From: GCA-2706205 sp964215955
GTDB lineage: Bacteria > Bdellovibrionota > Bacteriovoracia > Bacteriovoracales > Bacteriovoracaceae
DNA length: 64,000 bases
Direction of reading: 5' to 3'
Assembly (NCBI GenBank): GCA_964215955.1
Contig: CAXPDR010000024.1
Location: 1 to 64,000, forward strand
Shown here piece after piece: positions 10,096-19,383 of this stretch. The position numbers and the translations under genes are program-made. Numbering within the stretch: position 1 is the first letter of the stretch; each line of letters opens with the position of its first letter. The notes beneath the pieces were generated by a model. The model was not told the DNA's origin. It saw only the letters and a list, made by a program, of their open reading frames with translations, and ran no database searches.

Positions 10096-10809
10096 ATGAA
10101 CATGAAGATAACTATATTCTTTTTTCTTTTTCTGAGCTTTTCTCAGATTGCTTTGTCCAAGTGTAAGCAAATTACCGTTCTCACGCATCCAAATTATCCC
10201 CCATTCCATTCTTACAATAAAAAAGGTGAGTTGGTTGGACACACAAAGAGTATCATAGATGAAATCTCAAAACTACTGGATATCAAGTTTAAAGTATTAG
10301 AGAAACGTCCATGGGAACGAGTCAAATTAAAGGCTAAAGAGGGAAAAGTTGATATGATTTGGGGGCTAAAAAATTCCAGGGACCGAAGAGAGTATCTCGA
10401 ATTTTTAACGGCTCCATTGTTTGCAAACCCCATGAGTATTTTCACTCTCAAAAAAAGAAAATTACAGATTGAAACATGGCTTGATTTAATAAAGTACAAA
10501 GGAGGTGTAAGTCGAGGTGATAATTTTGGTACCGACTTTGATGAGTTCATTCAAAACTTTTTATCCTTTTCAACTTATGATGGGAATAATTCTTTAATAA
10601 AAAGTTTAATGTCTAACCGGGTGGATTATATTATACTAGGTGAAAAAACAGGAACTGAGCTTCTTCGAAAACTTGGGTTAATTGAACAAGTGAGTATTCA
10701 GATGCGAATAAACTCTGGTTTGGTCTATGTTGGATACTCTAAAAAGTCTAAATGTCTTGAAGAATATAAAATTATAAATAAATATCTTATAAAAAGACTA
10801 CGTAATTAG
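10096..10809 (+). CDS. Periplasmic solute-binding protein, family 3 (orphan)
   Basis: Signal peptide residues 1-21, then a family-3 (amino-acid type) bacterial extracellular solute-binding fold. The typical start is seen as Thr-His-Pro-Asn-Tyr-Pro-Pro-Phe, followed by Trp-Glu-Arg and Gly-Lys-Val-Asp-Met-Ile-Trp-Gly. At 237 residues the length is normal. No permease or ATPase lies nearby, so it may be a sensor, an enzyme-like relative or a transport component encoded elsewhere. TATAAT (10084-10089) ends six bases before the ATG and there is no Shine-Dalgarno, which predicts a leaderless mRNA. The 3' end overlaps the convergent helicase gene by 12 bp. Confidence 0.8.
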   Translation: MNMKITIFFFLFLSFSQIALSKCKQITVLTHPNYPPFHSYNKKGELVGHTKSIIDEISKLLDIKFKVLEKRPWERVKLKAKEGKVDMIWGLKNSRDRREYLEFLTAPLFANPMSIFTLKKRKLQIETWLDLIKYKGGVSRGDNFGTDFDEFIQNFLSFSTYDGNNSLIKSLMSNRVDYIILGEKTGTELLRKLGLIEQVSIQMRINSGLVYVGYSKKSKCLEEYKIINKYLIKRLRN

Positions 10810-13800
10810 TTGTTGAAAGTCTGATAAAGATAATTTTCCAGAGAAGTAGTTATCATTCTCATTGGACATTAGGTCTTTGAAGAGTTCTTTTTTAGTGTTT
10901 TGTAAAACAAGAACTTTTTCTTCAACCGAGTCTTTAATAATTGGTCTATAAACAGTTAATTTATTTTCTTGTCCAATTCTATAGGCCCTATCAATGGCCT
11001 GGTTTTCAACGGCAGGATTCCACCAAGGATCCATAAGGAAAATATAACTTGCAGCTGTAAGGTTGAGACCAACACCACCGGCTTTTAAACTAATTAAAAA
11101 GACTTGGGCATCGCCATTTTGAAATCTTTCCACTTCAGCTTGACGTTTTTTCATATTTTGAGAACCGTCAATCCTTGCAAAATTCCAGCTTCTTTCACGG
11201 ATCTTATTTTGAATATGATCAAGATAAGTTGTAAATTGAGAAAATACTAAAACTTTATGTCCTTCTTCTAGGAGTTGTTCCAAATTTTCTAATAAGAAAT
11301 CTATCTTGGTACTCATGAGAAATTTTTGATTTTGCCATAGGCACAGTTGTCTTAGTTGGAGAAGCGACTTCAAAATTTCACTATATTTTCTACCTTGTTG
11401 GACGGTTTCCATTTTCTTTCTGATTGTTGCTAATGTTGAAATATAGTGCTCTCTCTCATTTTCATTAAAATTAAGATAGATATGATTCTCTACTTTCTCT
11501 GGAAGTTCAGTTAGAACTTGTTCTTTAGTTCTTCTAAGGATGAATGGTCTAACAGTTTGTTTTGCTAAAAGTCGACTCTTTTTACTAGAAGATGTTTTAA
11601 ATAAACTTAAATCACCCCAGATCCCAGGAATACTTAAATCCATGATATTATAAAATTCTGATAGATCATTTTCAACAGGTGTCCCGGTAAGGCATATTCT
11701 GAACTTAGCGTTTAAATTTCTAGCAGCTGTAGCACCTTGTGATCTAATATTTTTTAAGTGCTGAACTTCATCCATGATTAAAATATCTAAGTTTAATTCT
11801 TGAAAGGTTGAATAAGACTCTTTTTTCATCACCCCATAACTTGTTAAAATTATTTTTTTGTTATTTCTGAGGTGTCTTCCTTCTCCATAATAAATTTCAA
11901 CATCAAGAGTAGAGAATTTTTCTATTTCATTTTGCCAGTTGAGTAAAATCGAGACAGGGCATACAATGAGAATCCGATCAACTTGGTCTATGATACTTTG
12001 AAGAAAGATTATTGTTTGAAGAGTCTTTCCAAGCCCCATATCATCTGCGAGACATGCTCCAAATCGGTTTTCAAATAAAAATCTTAGCCATTGATAACCT
12101 GTAAGTTGATATTCTCTGGGAATATTTTCAAAGATTTTTGGGATTGGGTAAGAAGGCATCTCTGTCATGTTGAGAAGATTTTCACAAATTTGCTCTTCTT
12201 CCGGAGTTAGTGCCCCTTCAATTCCATGCTTTTTAAGTTCAAAAAGTTCGAATATTCTAGAACGCTTAAAGTTTAAAGAGAACTTTTGAATTTGACCGTC
12301 TTTTATTTCAGACGCCTGTGCTTCATGTTTGGTGTATTTTTTCATGAACTTTAAAAGCTCTTTTTCTTTAGTATCTAAAAGAACAAGTCCATTATTTGAA
12401 ACGAGGTATTCTTCACCTAAGTCGGCATTCTTAATAACATTAAGATCTTTCTCATCAATGACAAGGTTTACCTCAAACCAATCTAGATTGGTTTTTTGAC
12501 GTTCAAAACGAATATTTGAACTCCAGGTTTTAACTTCTACATTGTTATAGAAAATAGGGATTTGATACTTTTGAACTCTTTTAAAGAAACTTGCAATTCC
12601 ATTAAATAAGAAGTTCTTAGGGAGTTGGTAGAAAATTCTACGAGTTGATTGTTGAAAGAATGAGAATCTAGCTGCAGTTTCCGAAAAGCATTCAAAGATT
12701 CCTAGTAAAATACTTTTAAATATTTCCGACTTTAGTGAATAAAAACTACCATTCAAATCATCATAAAAGATTATTTCTTGGTTGTTTTGAAAGAAATCAA
12801 TCCATTCAATCATCTTTGATCGATCAGAAGCAGAATAAGTGAACTTTTTGTATTCAACATTATTATAGTTTAAAGACTCAATTAAGGACTTAATAAACTC
12901 ATAACTATCGGCTTTAGTTCTAAATGAGTTTAAAAAGCCTCCATCACCAGTTAAGACTTTAAATAAAAGTGGCGGTGAAACTCTTCTTTCTTTTTTATCA
13001 AAAAGTTCCAAGTCAAAATCTAGAAAACCTTTTCTCTTTGCCGGTTGAATTGAAAAACGAAGAAAGGTTTCATGAATATCAAGATCTGAAAGAACTTTGT
13101 CTTTTACTTTTATAACAAAGCTTTCATCATTTAAAAGTGAAGTCACGATTTTAATATGTTGATTAACATCGTTTACAATCCCTTCAGACTGAATTTTCTT
13201 TATAATATCACTGGTTTTTGGAGGAAGACTAAATGAATCCCCAGTATCCCAATTAAACAAATATAAACTCTCAAACAATGAGATCTTTTGATGATTATTA
13301 TTTTCTTTATCTATGTAGGAAAAGCTCGGAAAATATTTACCAGCATGAAATGGATTAAGAGAAAATTCCTCATATGCATCTGTTGGCAAAAAGTTTATAA
13401 CTAAAGTTCCATCAAATTTTTTAGGGAGAGGAAAATTAACTTTCTTTCTGTTGGTTAGAAGGTACTGCAAACTAGAATAAGTACTATTCATATTTGCACC
13501 CATTAATCTATTTGCTCCAAGTTCAATTCTTCCGTAGTTTTCTACATGAACAGATTGACCATGGAAGCTAACATGAGCTTTTAATTCTTGATTCTCAGAT
13601 TGATTTTCATTTGCTGCTAATGATAGTTGGTAATGAAGATATAAAGACGCCGTATGGGGACAGTGGTCATCTTCATTCCATTGATGACAATTACAATTTG
13701 ACGAGAATTGATTTTCGAGAGGTTTTCCTTGGATTTTCACCTGGTGGGAAGATGAGTCAGTAACTATTCCACTTACTATAAACCTATCACTTCTCGTTTT

Positions 13801-13923
13801 GTTAAATGAAACACTTATTCTTCCATTCTCAAGAATTTTTTGGCCTTTCATTAGTAAATGATTTGGAAAAAAACTCTTTCCTTTTTCCATTATTTCTTGA
13901 GGTATAAGAACTGTATTAAACAT
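10798..13923 (-). CDS. SWIM-domain SNF2-family helicase/ATPase
   Basis: A 1041-residue Swi2/Snf2 protein. Near the N-terminus is a SWIM zinc finger (Cys77, Cys79, Cys88, His90; CxC...CxH). The C-terminal half carries the helicase motifs: Walker A Ala-Asp-Asp-Met-Gly-Leu-Gly-Lys-Thr, the DEAH-like Asp-Glu-Val-Gln-His, Leu-Thr-Gly-Thr-Pro-Val-Glu-Asn, Leu-Val-Phe-Ser-Gln-Phe, and the motif V/VI region ending Asp-Arg-Ala-Tyr-Arg-Ile-Gly-Gln. Bacterial proteins of this type are DNA translocases often grouped with HepA/RapA-like remodelers; the target here is unknown. The gene is monocistronic, with its own promoter at 13960-13988 and a palindrome inside the spacer. Confidence 0.92.
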   Translation of the reverse strand: MFNTVLIPQEIMEKGKSFFPNHLLMKGQKILENGRISVSFNKTRSDRFIVSGIVTDSSSHQVKIQGKPLENQFSSNCNCHQWNEDDHCPHTASLYLHYQLSLAANENQSENQELKAHVSFHGQSVHVENYGRIELGANRLMGANMNSTYSSLQYLLTNRKKVNFPLPKKFDGTLVINFLPTDAYEEFSLNPFHAGKYFPSFSYIDKENNNHQKISLFESLYLFNWDTGDSFSLPPKTSDIIKKIQSEGIVNDVNQHIKIVTSLLNDESFVIKVKDKVLSDLDIHETFLRFSIQPAKRKGFLDFDLELFDKKERRVSPPLLFKVLTGDGGFLNSFRTKADSYEFIKSLIESLNYNNVEYKKFTYSASDRSKMIEWIDFFQNNQEIIFYDDLNGSFYSLKSEIFKSILLGIFECFSETAARFSFFQQSTRRIFYQLPKNFLFNGIASFFKRVQKYQIPIFYNNVEVKTWSSNIRFERQKTNLDWFEVNLVIDEKDLNVIKNADLGEEYLVSNNGLVLLDTKEKELLKFMKKYTKHEAQASEIKDGQIQKFSLNFKRSRIFELFELKKHGIEGALTPEEEQICENLLNMTEMPSYPIPKIFENIPREYQLTGYQWLRFLFENRFGACLADDMGLGKTLQTIIFLQSIIDQVDRILIVCPVSILLNWQNEIEKFSTLDVEIYYGEGRHLRNNKKIILTSYGVMKKESYSTFQELNLDILIMDEVQHLKNIRSQGATAARNLNAKFRICLTGTPVENDLSEFYNIMDLSIPGIWGDLSLFKTSSSKKSRLLAKQTVRPFILRRTKEQVLTELPEKVENHIYLNFNENEREHYISTLATIRKKMETVQQGRKYSEILKSLLQLRQLCLWQNQKFLMSTKIDFLLENLEQLLEEGHKVLVFSQFTTYLDHIQNKIRERSWNFARIDGSQNMKKRQAEVERFQNGDAQVFLISLKAGGVGLNLTAASYIFLMDPWWNPAVENQAIDRAYRIGQENKLTVYRPIIKDSVEEKVLVLQNTKKELFKDLMSNENDNYFSGKLSLSDFQQLIT

Positions 13924-13959
13924 ATATTTCCATGAGCGTGAGTTAATTTCAAAGTCCTC

Positions 13960-13988
13960 ATTATACCAGAGTATACTCCCATAAACTA
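13960..13988 (-). promoter_or_regulatory. Promoter of the SNF2 gene with palindromic operator candidate
   Basis: On the minus strand a perfect -10 box TATAAT (13960-13965) lies about 37 bases before the ATG. A weak -35 TAGTTT (13983-13988) sits 17 bp further upstream. The perfect 10-bp palindrome GAGTATACTC (13969-13978) fills the spacer, where a repressor would block polymerase. Confidence 0.55.
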
Positions 13989-14042
13989 CAAGAACATTAA
14001 GTTTCTCTTGCCTAATATTTTTTATTTAATTTGATTTGGAGC

Positions 14043-14070
14043 AAAAAAAGACCCCTCATTTAGAGGGGTC
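14043..14070 (-). terminator. Rho-independent terminator of the trmB-dnaG-rpoD operon
   Basis: An 8-bp perfect stem GACCCCTC/GAGGGGTC with a 5-base loop is followed on the minus strand by seven Ts. It lies 56 bp downstream of the rpoD stop codon. Confidence 0.9.
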
Positions 14071-14125
14071 GATAACTTTTTATTTTTTTGATTGTGGCGA
14101 TCATTCGCCGGTTAAACTATGTATT

Positions 14126-15874
14126 TTAGTTGTCTATATAAGACTTAAGTAGTTTTGCTCTGGATGGATGTCTTAGCTTTCTTAGCGCTTTCGCCTCAAT
14201 CTGTCTAATTCTTTCCCTTGTAACAAAGAAATCCTGACCAACTTCTTCAAGTGTATGATCTGATTTTTCACCAATACCAAATCTCATTCTTAGAACTTTT
14301 TCTTCTCTTGGAGTAAGAGTTGATAGGACAGAACGAGTTTGTTCAGATAATGTAATACTCATTACAGCATCTTGTGGAGAAATGATTTTTTTATCTTCGA
14401 TAAAGTCACCAAGAGAACTATCTTCTTCTTCTCCAATTGGAGTTTCAAGAGAAATAGGCTCTTTAGATATTTTAAAAACTTTTTTAACTTTATCTACGCT
14501 CATTTCCATTTTTTCTGCAATTTCTTCTGGAGTAGGCTCTCTACCTAATTCTTGAACTAATTGTCTGTTAGTACGAGCAAGCTTGTTAATAGTTTCAATC
14601 ATGTGAACTGGGATTCTAATAGTTCTACCCTGATCTGCAATAGCTCTAGTTATTGCTTGTCTGATCCACCAAGTAGCATACGTTGAAAATTTATATCCAC
14701 GTCTGTACTCAAATTTATCTACAGCTTTCATTAGACCAATATTACCTTCCTGGATTAAATCTAGGAATTGAAGTCCTCTGTTCGTATATTTTTTAGAGAT
14801 CGAAACAACTAGTCTTAAGTTGGCTTCTACAAGTTGAGCCTTTGCATGATCTGCTTTTTCTTCACCGCGAGCGATGATATTGAACACCATTAAAATATCT
14901 TCAAATGCCATTCCTGAATCAATTTGAAGTCTTCTAAGTTTTCTTAGAATATCTTCTTGGTTTCTGATCATTTGTTCAATCTTTGCGTCACTCGTGTATA
15001 GATGACGAGCTAGCTTTCTCTTATAAGCATCATCATCAATAACTTTTTCATAAAGTTCTCTATAAGCTGTATCTGTATCTACTTCTAAGAATTTATAGAT
15101 TCTTTCTTGTTGATCATATAAATCTCTAAATTGAAGGTAGTAACCTTTTACTGGCTCAGTAAAGCTGTTAATAACTTTTCTATTGAAAGTTAAATCTACT
15201 AGCTCTTCTTCAACCATGGCCATGGTTTTATTTTCTTCTTTTGTTAGCTTTCTTAGTGTTCCATCTTCATTAACGATTTCTGTTAAGAGATCCTGAACAT
15301 GGTCACAAACTTTAATAATTCTTGCTTTTTCTTTTAGAATGTCTTTCTCAGATGATTCATCATCTAGACCTCTAACTAAATCTTTTACGAATTCAATTTC
15401 ATTTTCACTTGAAAGAATTCTTTCTTTAAGTTTAATAATTTCTTCCAATGCGTGCTTTGATTGTAAGCATGAAAGAACTATTTCTTTTTCACCTTCTTCG
15501 ATTTCCTTTGCGATTTTAACTTCACCTTCTCTTGTTAAAAGGGCAACTGATCCCATTTTCTTAAGGTAAAGCTTAACCGGATCTGAGGAAGATGATTTTA
15601 ATTCTTTTTCTTCTTGAGCAGAAAGAGCTTCATCGATTAGCTCTAATTCGGTTGCTTCAACAGAATTAACTTCTTCTTCTTCTTCATCAACTTTATTAAT
15701 GCTGATGTTTAAATCTTCAAGCTTAGCAAGTAGGACATCCAGTTCATGGTAATCTACAATGCTCGCTGGAATAGCGTCATTGATTTCTTCTGGTGTTAGA
15801 AATCCTTGCTCTTTTCCCCTGAGGATTAATTTTGAGAAGTCTTTTGAATTTACGAATGCTGAAATTACGGACAT
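14126..15874 (-). CDS. rpoD: Primary sigma factor RpoD (sigma-70)
   Basis: A 582-residue housekeeping sigma factor that directs RNA polymerase to -35/-10 promoters. Region 1.1 is at the N-terminus and ends in an acidic run. Region 1.2 starts Ser-Asp-Pro-Val-Lys-Leu-Tyr-Leu. Region 2 holds the core-binding helix and the -10 recognition segment (Tyr-Ala-Thr-Trp-Trp-Ile-Arg-Gln-Ala). Region 4 has the -35 HTH with Thr-Arg-Glu-Arg-Ile-Arg-Gln-Ile-Glu. The start has Shine-Dalgarno GGAG. It is the last gene of the operon, 12 bp after dnaG, and a strong terminator follows. Confidence 0.97.
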   Translation of the reverse strand: MSVISAFVNSKDFSKLILRGKEQGFLTPEEINDAIPASIVDYHELDVLLAKLEDLNISINKVDEEEEEVNSVEATELELIDEALSAQEEKELKSSSSDPVKLYLKKMGSVALLTREGEVKIAKEIEEGEKEIVLSCLQSKHALEEIIKLKERILSSENEIEFVKDLVRGLDDESSEKDILKEKARIIKVCDHVQDLLTEIVNEDGTLRKLTKEENKTMAMVEEELVDLTFNRKVINSFTEPVKGYYLQFRDLYDQQERIYKFLEVDTDTAYRELYEKVIDDDAYKRKLARHLYTSDAKIEQMIRNQEDILRKLRRLQIDSGMAFEDILMVFNIIARGEEKADHAKAQLVEANLRLVVSISKKYTNRGLQFLDLIQEGNIGLMKAVDKFEYRRGYKFSTYATWWIRQAITRAIADQGRTIRIPVHMIETINKLARTNRQLVQELGREPTPEEIAEKMEMSVDKVKKVFKISKEPISLETPIGEEEDSSLGDFIEDKKIISPQDAVMSITLSEQTRSVLSTLTPREEKVLRMRFGIGEKSDHTLEEVGQDFFVTRERIRQIEAKALRKLRHPSRAKLLKSYIDN

Positions 15875-15886
15875 TATGACTCCAAT

Positions 15887-17764
15887 TTATTTGTTTCTAA
15901 TAGCATTAAGTTTCGATCTTAATTGCTGTACTTCATTTAATATAATTAAGCCCTCTTCGTCAGAACTAACTTCAGAGTGCTTCTTTTGAAGTTGTTCTAT
16001 TTGTTGTAATAAAACACCTTCATCAAGTTTTATGCTTAAATCCGCCATTGTCTTATCGATAACTTTGGAGTCGAGCTTTATATTAGAATACTTATTTAGT
16101 CCCTCAATAAGTATTTTTCTTATTTCTTCAGGCAATGCCTCTTTCATCTTTTCTCTAACAAAAAGTGGAAAATCCGTTTCATCTATCTCTAAATAAATTT
16201 TTTTCAACCATTGAACTATTCTTTTTACCTCAAAATGCTGTATTTTATCAAGTATTTCAGTCATTTGATTGGCCAAAATACACTCAGGTTGCTCAATTAA
16301 AGTCAACAATACAGTTCTTTCACTATTTAGAATTGGTAGCGCTGAGTCAAAATGAACTTTATTGGCTAAATCTTCTTCCTCATAAGGTATATGTTGCGCA
16401 TCATTTTCAAGGGGATTCGGATTAAAACTTTGACCTTGATTTGCAGGAGGTGTTGAAACTCCTCCTTGGGCTAAATAATTTTTGTATTCTTGCAGAATGT
16501 CATCATTAGACGATTTTAAACCTAGAGATTTAGCGACAGTAATAACTTTTTCTGTAGCCATTAAATTCGACCCAAGAGGCCTTAGGATTTGAAAAACATT
16601 TTTAAGAAGACTGAGCTTGTTTTCAGTGGAACCTGGAATTTGCTCTGGAATTTCATTCGCAATTAAAAAGTCTAAAAAGGTAGGCGCATCTTCTATTCGT
16701 TTTTGTAATTCAATTCTTCCATATTCATTGAGGAATTCATCAGGATCTTTCATTGGAGCAAAGCTAATATACTTCGCAATAATATTATTTTCGAGAAGTT
16801 CCTCATTGATTCTGGTCATTGCTTTTATACCAGCATTATCGGAATCCATCGCTAAGTAAAAGTTTTCTGTCATGTTTTTAAGAAGCTTTATAGAAGAGCT
16901 GCTTAGTGAGACTCCCATTGTGGCCACTGAATTTTTAAATCCAAACTGATGAAGCATTATCACATCCATGTTTCCTTCTACGATCATGACACTATCCAGG
17001 TCACGGATATGATTTTTTGCAAGATTGAATCCATAAAGGATATTTCCCTTATCAAAGATAAATGACTCACCTGAATTTAGGTATTTAGGTACTTGATCTT
17101 CCTTGGTTGCCCGAGAGGAAAAGCCTCTAACTTTTCCTGAGTGGTCCCAAATTGGAAACATTATTCTATCCCGGTAGAAGTCATAATGACCCCCACTATG
17201 CTTACTATCTCTGATTAAGCCAATCTCTTTAGCACTTTTAATGGCCATTTCTTTATCAGAGTTAGGGATTGAGTTTAAATAGCTCACTAATGCATTACTA
17301 CCGGTAGCAAACCCAATTTGAAAATTATTTTGAGAATCTTCATTGAGATTTCTTTTTTGGCAGAAATCTTTGTAAGCTTGAGGCTTAGATTCTAGAGCAA
17401 TTTTCTTATAAAGTTTGTTAGCAGCTTGGAGGACTCTTAAACCCATTTCATACTTTGGATTTTTGTTCTTTTTTTGTTCTTCGATACTTACACCCAAGTT
17501 TGATGCAATATCTTTTATCGCTTCAATAAAAGAAACATTAAGTTTGTCTTGAACAAACCGAATGGAATCACCAGCTGCTCCACAAGCAAAACATTTATAA
17601 ATTCCTTTACCATCATTAATTTTTAAAGAGGGATGGCTATCACCATGAAAAGGACATATTCCTTCGAAGTTAGCTCCTCGCTTGGTAATAGGGTGATAGA
17701 AGGATACCACTGATGAAATCGGTGTTGCTTTGATAAGATCTTTTGCTTCTTCGATTGATGCCAT
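15887..17764 (-). CDS. dnaG: DNA primase DnaG
   Basis: Synthesises RNA primers at the replication fork. The N-terminal zinc-binding domain has Cys37, His40, Cys58 and Cys61 (CHCC type). The catalytic TOPRIM core shows Val-Glu-Gly-Asn-Met-Asp-Val and Ala-Met-Asp-Ser-Asp-Asn-Ala-Gly. The C-terminal part would bind the replicative helicase. The 625-residue length is slightly above the usual 580-600. The ATG follows the trmB stop codon with no gap, so translation is probably coupled; rpoD follows after 12 bp, the classical dnaG-rpoD order. Confidence 0.97.
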   Translation of the reverse strand: MASIEEAKDLIKATPISSVVSFYHPITKRGANFEGICPFHGDSHPSLKINDGKGIYKCFACGAAGDSIRFVQDKLNVSFIEAIKDIASNLGVSIEEQKKNKNPKYEMGLRVLQAANKLYKKIALESKPQAYKDFCQKRNLNEDSQNNFQIGFATGSNALVSYLNSIPNSDKEMAIKSAKEIGLIRDSKHSGGHYDFYRDRIMFPIWDHSGKVRGFSSRATKEDQVPKYLNSGESFIFDKGNILYGFNLAKNHIRDLDSVMIVEGNMDVIMLHQFGFKNSVATMGVSLSSSSIKLLKNMTENFYLAMDSDNAGIKAMTRINEELLENNIIAKYISFAPMKDPDEFLNEYGRIELQKRIEDAPTFLDFLIANEIPEQIPGSTENKLSLLKNVFQILRPLGSNLMATEKVITVAKSLGLKSSNDDILQEYKNYLAQGGVSTPPANQGQSFNPNPLENDAQHIPYEEEDLANKVHFDSALPILNSERTVLLTLIEQPECILANQMTEILDKIQHFEVKRIVQWLKKIYLEIDETDFPLFVREKMKEALPEEIRKILIEGLNKYSNIKLDSKVIDKTMADLSIKLDEGVLLQQIEQLQKKHSEVSSDEEGLIILNEVQQLRSKLNAIRNK

Positions 17765-18529
17765 TTACGCTTTTAAACTTTTAAGAACCATAGCCTTAAT
17801 TCTAATCTCTTTTTCAAGAAATATCTTTTCAAATTTTGTTACAAATGATGACAGGAAATGGTCGGGATACTCACTATGCAGATCAAATGTTTTCATTTCT
17901 ATCGAAAATCTTTTATCTGACTTTAATTCATCTGCCATTTCTTCTAACATCCATTCAAAATATCCATCATGGTCAGTTTTTATTAACATTTCTCCAGATG
18001 GTTTAAGGACTTTATAAAGTTCATCCAAAAATTTCTTTTGGAATAGACGTTTTTTATGATGTCTTTTTTTAGGCCATGGGTCTGGAAAGAAATAAAATAG
18101 TCTGTCTATTTCACTTTCCCCAAATAGGAAACTTAATCTTTCTCCACGTGCTCTTAAATATCGAAAATTTTTGAATTCTAATTTATCTAGCTTTTTTGCA
18201 AGATTAAAACTTCTTTTAAAACGATGATCCATCCCGACAAAATTAACATGAGGAAACTTTTGAGTATGCTCTATCATGAAATGCCCATAACCAGTTCCAA
18301 TTTCTACTTCCAGTTCGTGATCGTTACCGAAAATATTGTTACTCCATGAACCACGATTGGCTTCACCCTCATCATCTCTTAGGACAAATTGGTCGAAGAT
18401 GGCAAGCCGGTCATGGTAAGGATTTTCGTGGGTGTATTTAAAGCCCTCTTGAAAGGCCATATCTTTATCATTGGTCTTCTTTTTCTTTTCAGAAGTACCT
18501 AAATTGTCAGGATTATCAATTTCTTTCAT
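17765..18529 (-). CDS. trmB: tRNA (guanine-N7-)-methyltransferase TrmB
   Basis: Methylates G46 of tRNA using S-adenosylmethionine. The SAM site is seen as Val-Glu-Ile-Gly-Thr-Gly-Tyr-Gly-His-Phe. The signature Phe-Pro-Asp-Pro-Trp-Pro-Lys-Lys-Arg-His follows, with Thr-Asp-His further on. The 254 residues include a charged N-terminal extension before the conserved core. It heads the operon with dnaG and rpoD, replacing the rpsU found at this place in enterobacteria. There is no Shine-Dalgarno; the predicted transcription start falls on the A of the ATG, so the operon mRNA is probably leaderless. Confidence 0.93.
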   Translation of the reverse strand: MKEIDNPDNLGTSEKKKKTNDKDMAFQEGFKYTHENPYHDRLAIFDQFVLRDDEGEANRGSWSNNIFGNDHELEVEIGTGYGHFMIEHTQKFPHVNFVGMDHRFKRSFNLAKKLDKLEFKNFRYLRARGERLSFLFGESEIDRLFYFFPDPWPKKRHHKKRLFQKKFLDELYKVLKPSGEMLIKTDHDGYFEWMLEEMADELKSDKRFSIEMKTFDLHSEYPDHFLSSFVTKFEKIFLEKEIRIKAMVLKSLKA

Positions 18530-18535
18530 GGGCGG

Positions 18536-18564
18536 GTTATAAACGTTTTAACGCTATCTGTCCA
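18536..18564 (-). promoter_or_regulatory. Promoter of the trmB-dnaG-rpoD operon
   Basis: On the minus strand -35 TGGACA (18559-18564; 5/6 match) and -10 TATAAC (18536-18541; 5/6) are separated by exactly 17 bp. The -10 box ends six bases before the trmB ATG, so transcription should begin at the start codon. Confidence 0.7.
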
Positions 18565-18626
18565 CGCTTAGGAGTTTATTTTTAATGGTAATATTAAATA
18601 TTTGATAACTTTATGCTTTCCTTGCG

Positions 18627-19301
18627 TCATTTAAGTAGGAGTTTCTCTTTATCCAGCCATTCTAAATAGGAATCCCGCTTCAACTCTAACACTGTAAATA
18701 CATACTTTGTGTTCTTTGAGTCTGCTCCTGTAGTTAAAATAATTTCATCTTTATATTCATTATTGAAACCACTCAGAATATCACCCTTCTTTGGATTGTG
18801 TGGTTTTATGATTTTATTATACCAAACTTCAATACTATGACCCTTTAAAATATCCAATTGCCCATCAAGTTGTTGGTTTCCTAGATCAAGTTTTTTGTTA
18901 CGATTATTCACATCAAAGATGACCTTTTTAAATTTAAAAGCTTTATTTTTCATTAGGGAGCGAAATGGAACCTTTTTAGCTATGGCCAATTCGATAAGGT
19001 TTTTTCCTTTTATATAAGAATCGCTTTGAATCTCTGGGGAGTTTCGGTAAAAAACTTGAAGTTTCCTTTCCGCAAGAATAGGTAAGACAAAAAAAGAAAG
19101 AATATCTTCTTTTTTTTGAATATTCTTTTCTAAGAGATCAATTTTATTTTTTCTTTGAGAATGAGCTTTTATTCTTTCCAGTTCTTCAATGAGTTCATTT
19201 TTTGACGGGAAAAGTTTATATTTGAGTAAAACTCGCTTTTTAAATTCTAGATCCGCAAATAAAGTTTTTGCTTCACCTTCTAAAATGTTTGAATAAATCA
19301 A
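18627..19301 (-). CDS. Probable secreted protein of unknown function
   Basis: I do not recognise the family. The first ordinary start is TTG at 19301, with a poorly spaced AAGG. The frame stays open upstream to 19388. That extension reads Ile-Lys-Ser-Phe-Leu-Leu-Cys-Leu-Phe-Val-Phe, then a small-residue stretch ending Ser-Phe-Ala-Asp, exactly like a signal peptide. Its only possible first codon is ATT at 19386-19388, which overlaps the stop codon of the preceding gene (ATTAA). The mature part (about 224 residues) is lysine-rich with a charged helical segment and a beta-rich C-terminal half; no catalytic motif is apparent. Its position directly after the Kelch lipoprotein suggests translational coupling. 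Confidence 0.65.
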   Translation of the reverse strand: MIYSNILEGEAKTLFADLEFKKRVLLKYKLFPSKNELIEELERIKAHSQRKNKIDLLEKNIQKKEDILSFFVLPILAERKLQVFYRNSPEIQSDSYIKGKNLIELAIAKKVPFRSLMKNKAFKFKKVIFDVNNRNKKLDLGNQQLDGQLDILKGHSIEVWYNKIIKPHNPKKGDILSGFNNEYKDEIILTTGADSKNTKYVFTVLELKRDSYLEWLDKEKLLLK

Positions 19302-19383
19302 TTTCCTTATTTGAAAGAACTTTTGAAATTCGTCAGCGAAACTGATGTTAGATTGAAAGACGAATAAACAGAGTAAAAAAGAT

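Noticed and set aside
10042..10550. Minus-strand open frames opposite the solute-binding protein gene
   Set aside because: They have no ribosome binding site or recognisable protein features and lie opposite a clear signal-peptide protein; they are shadows.
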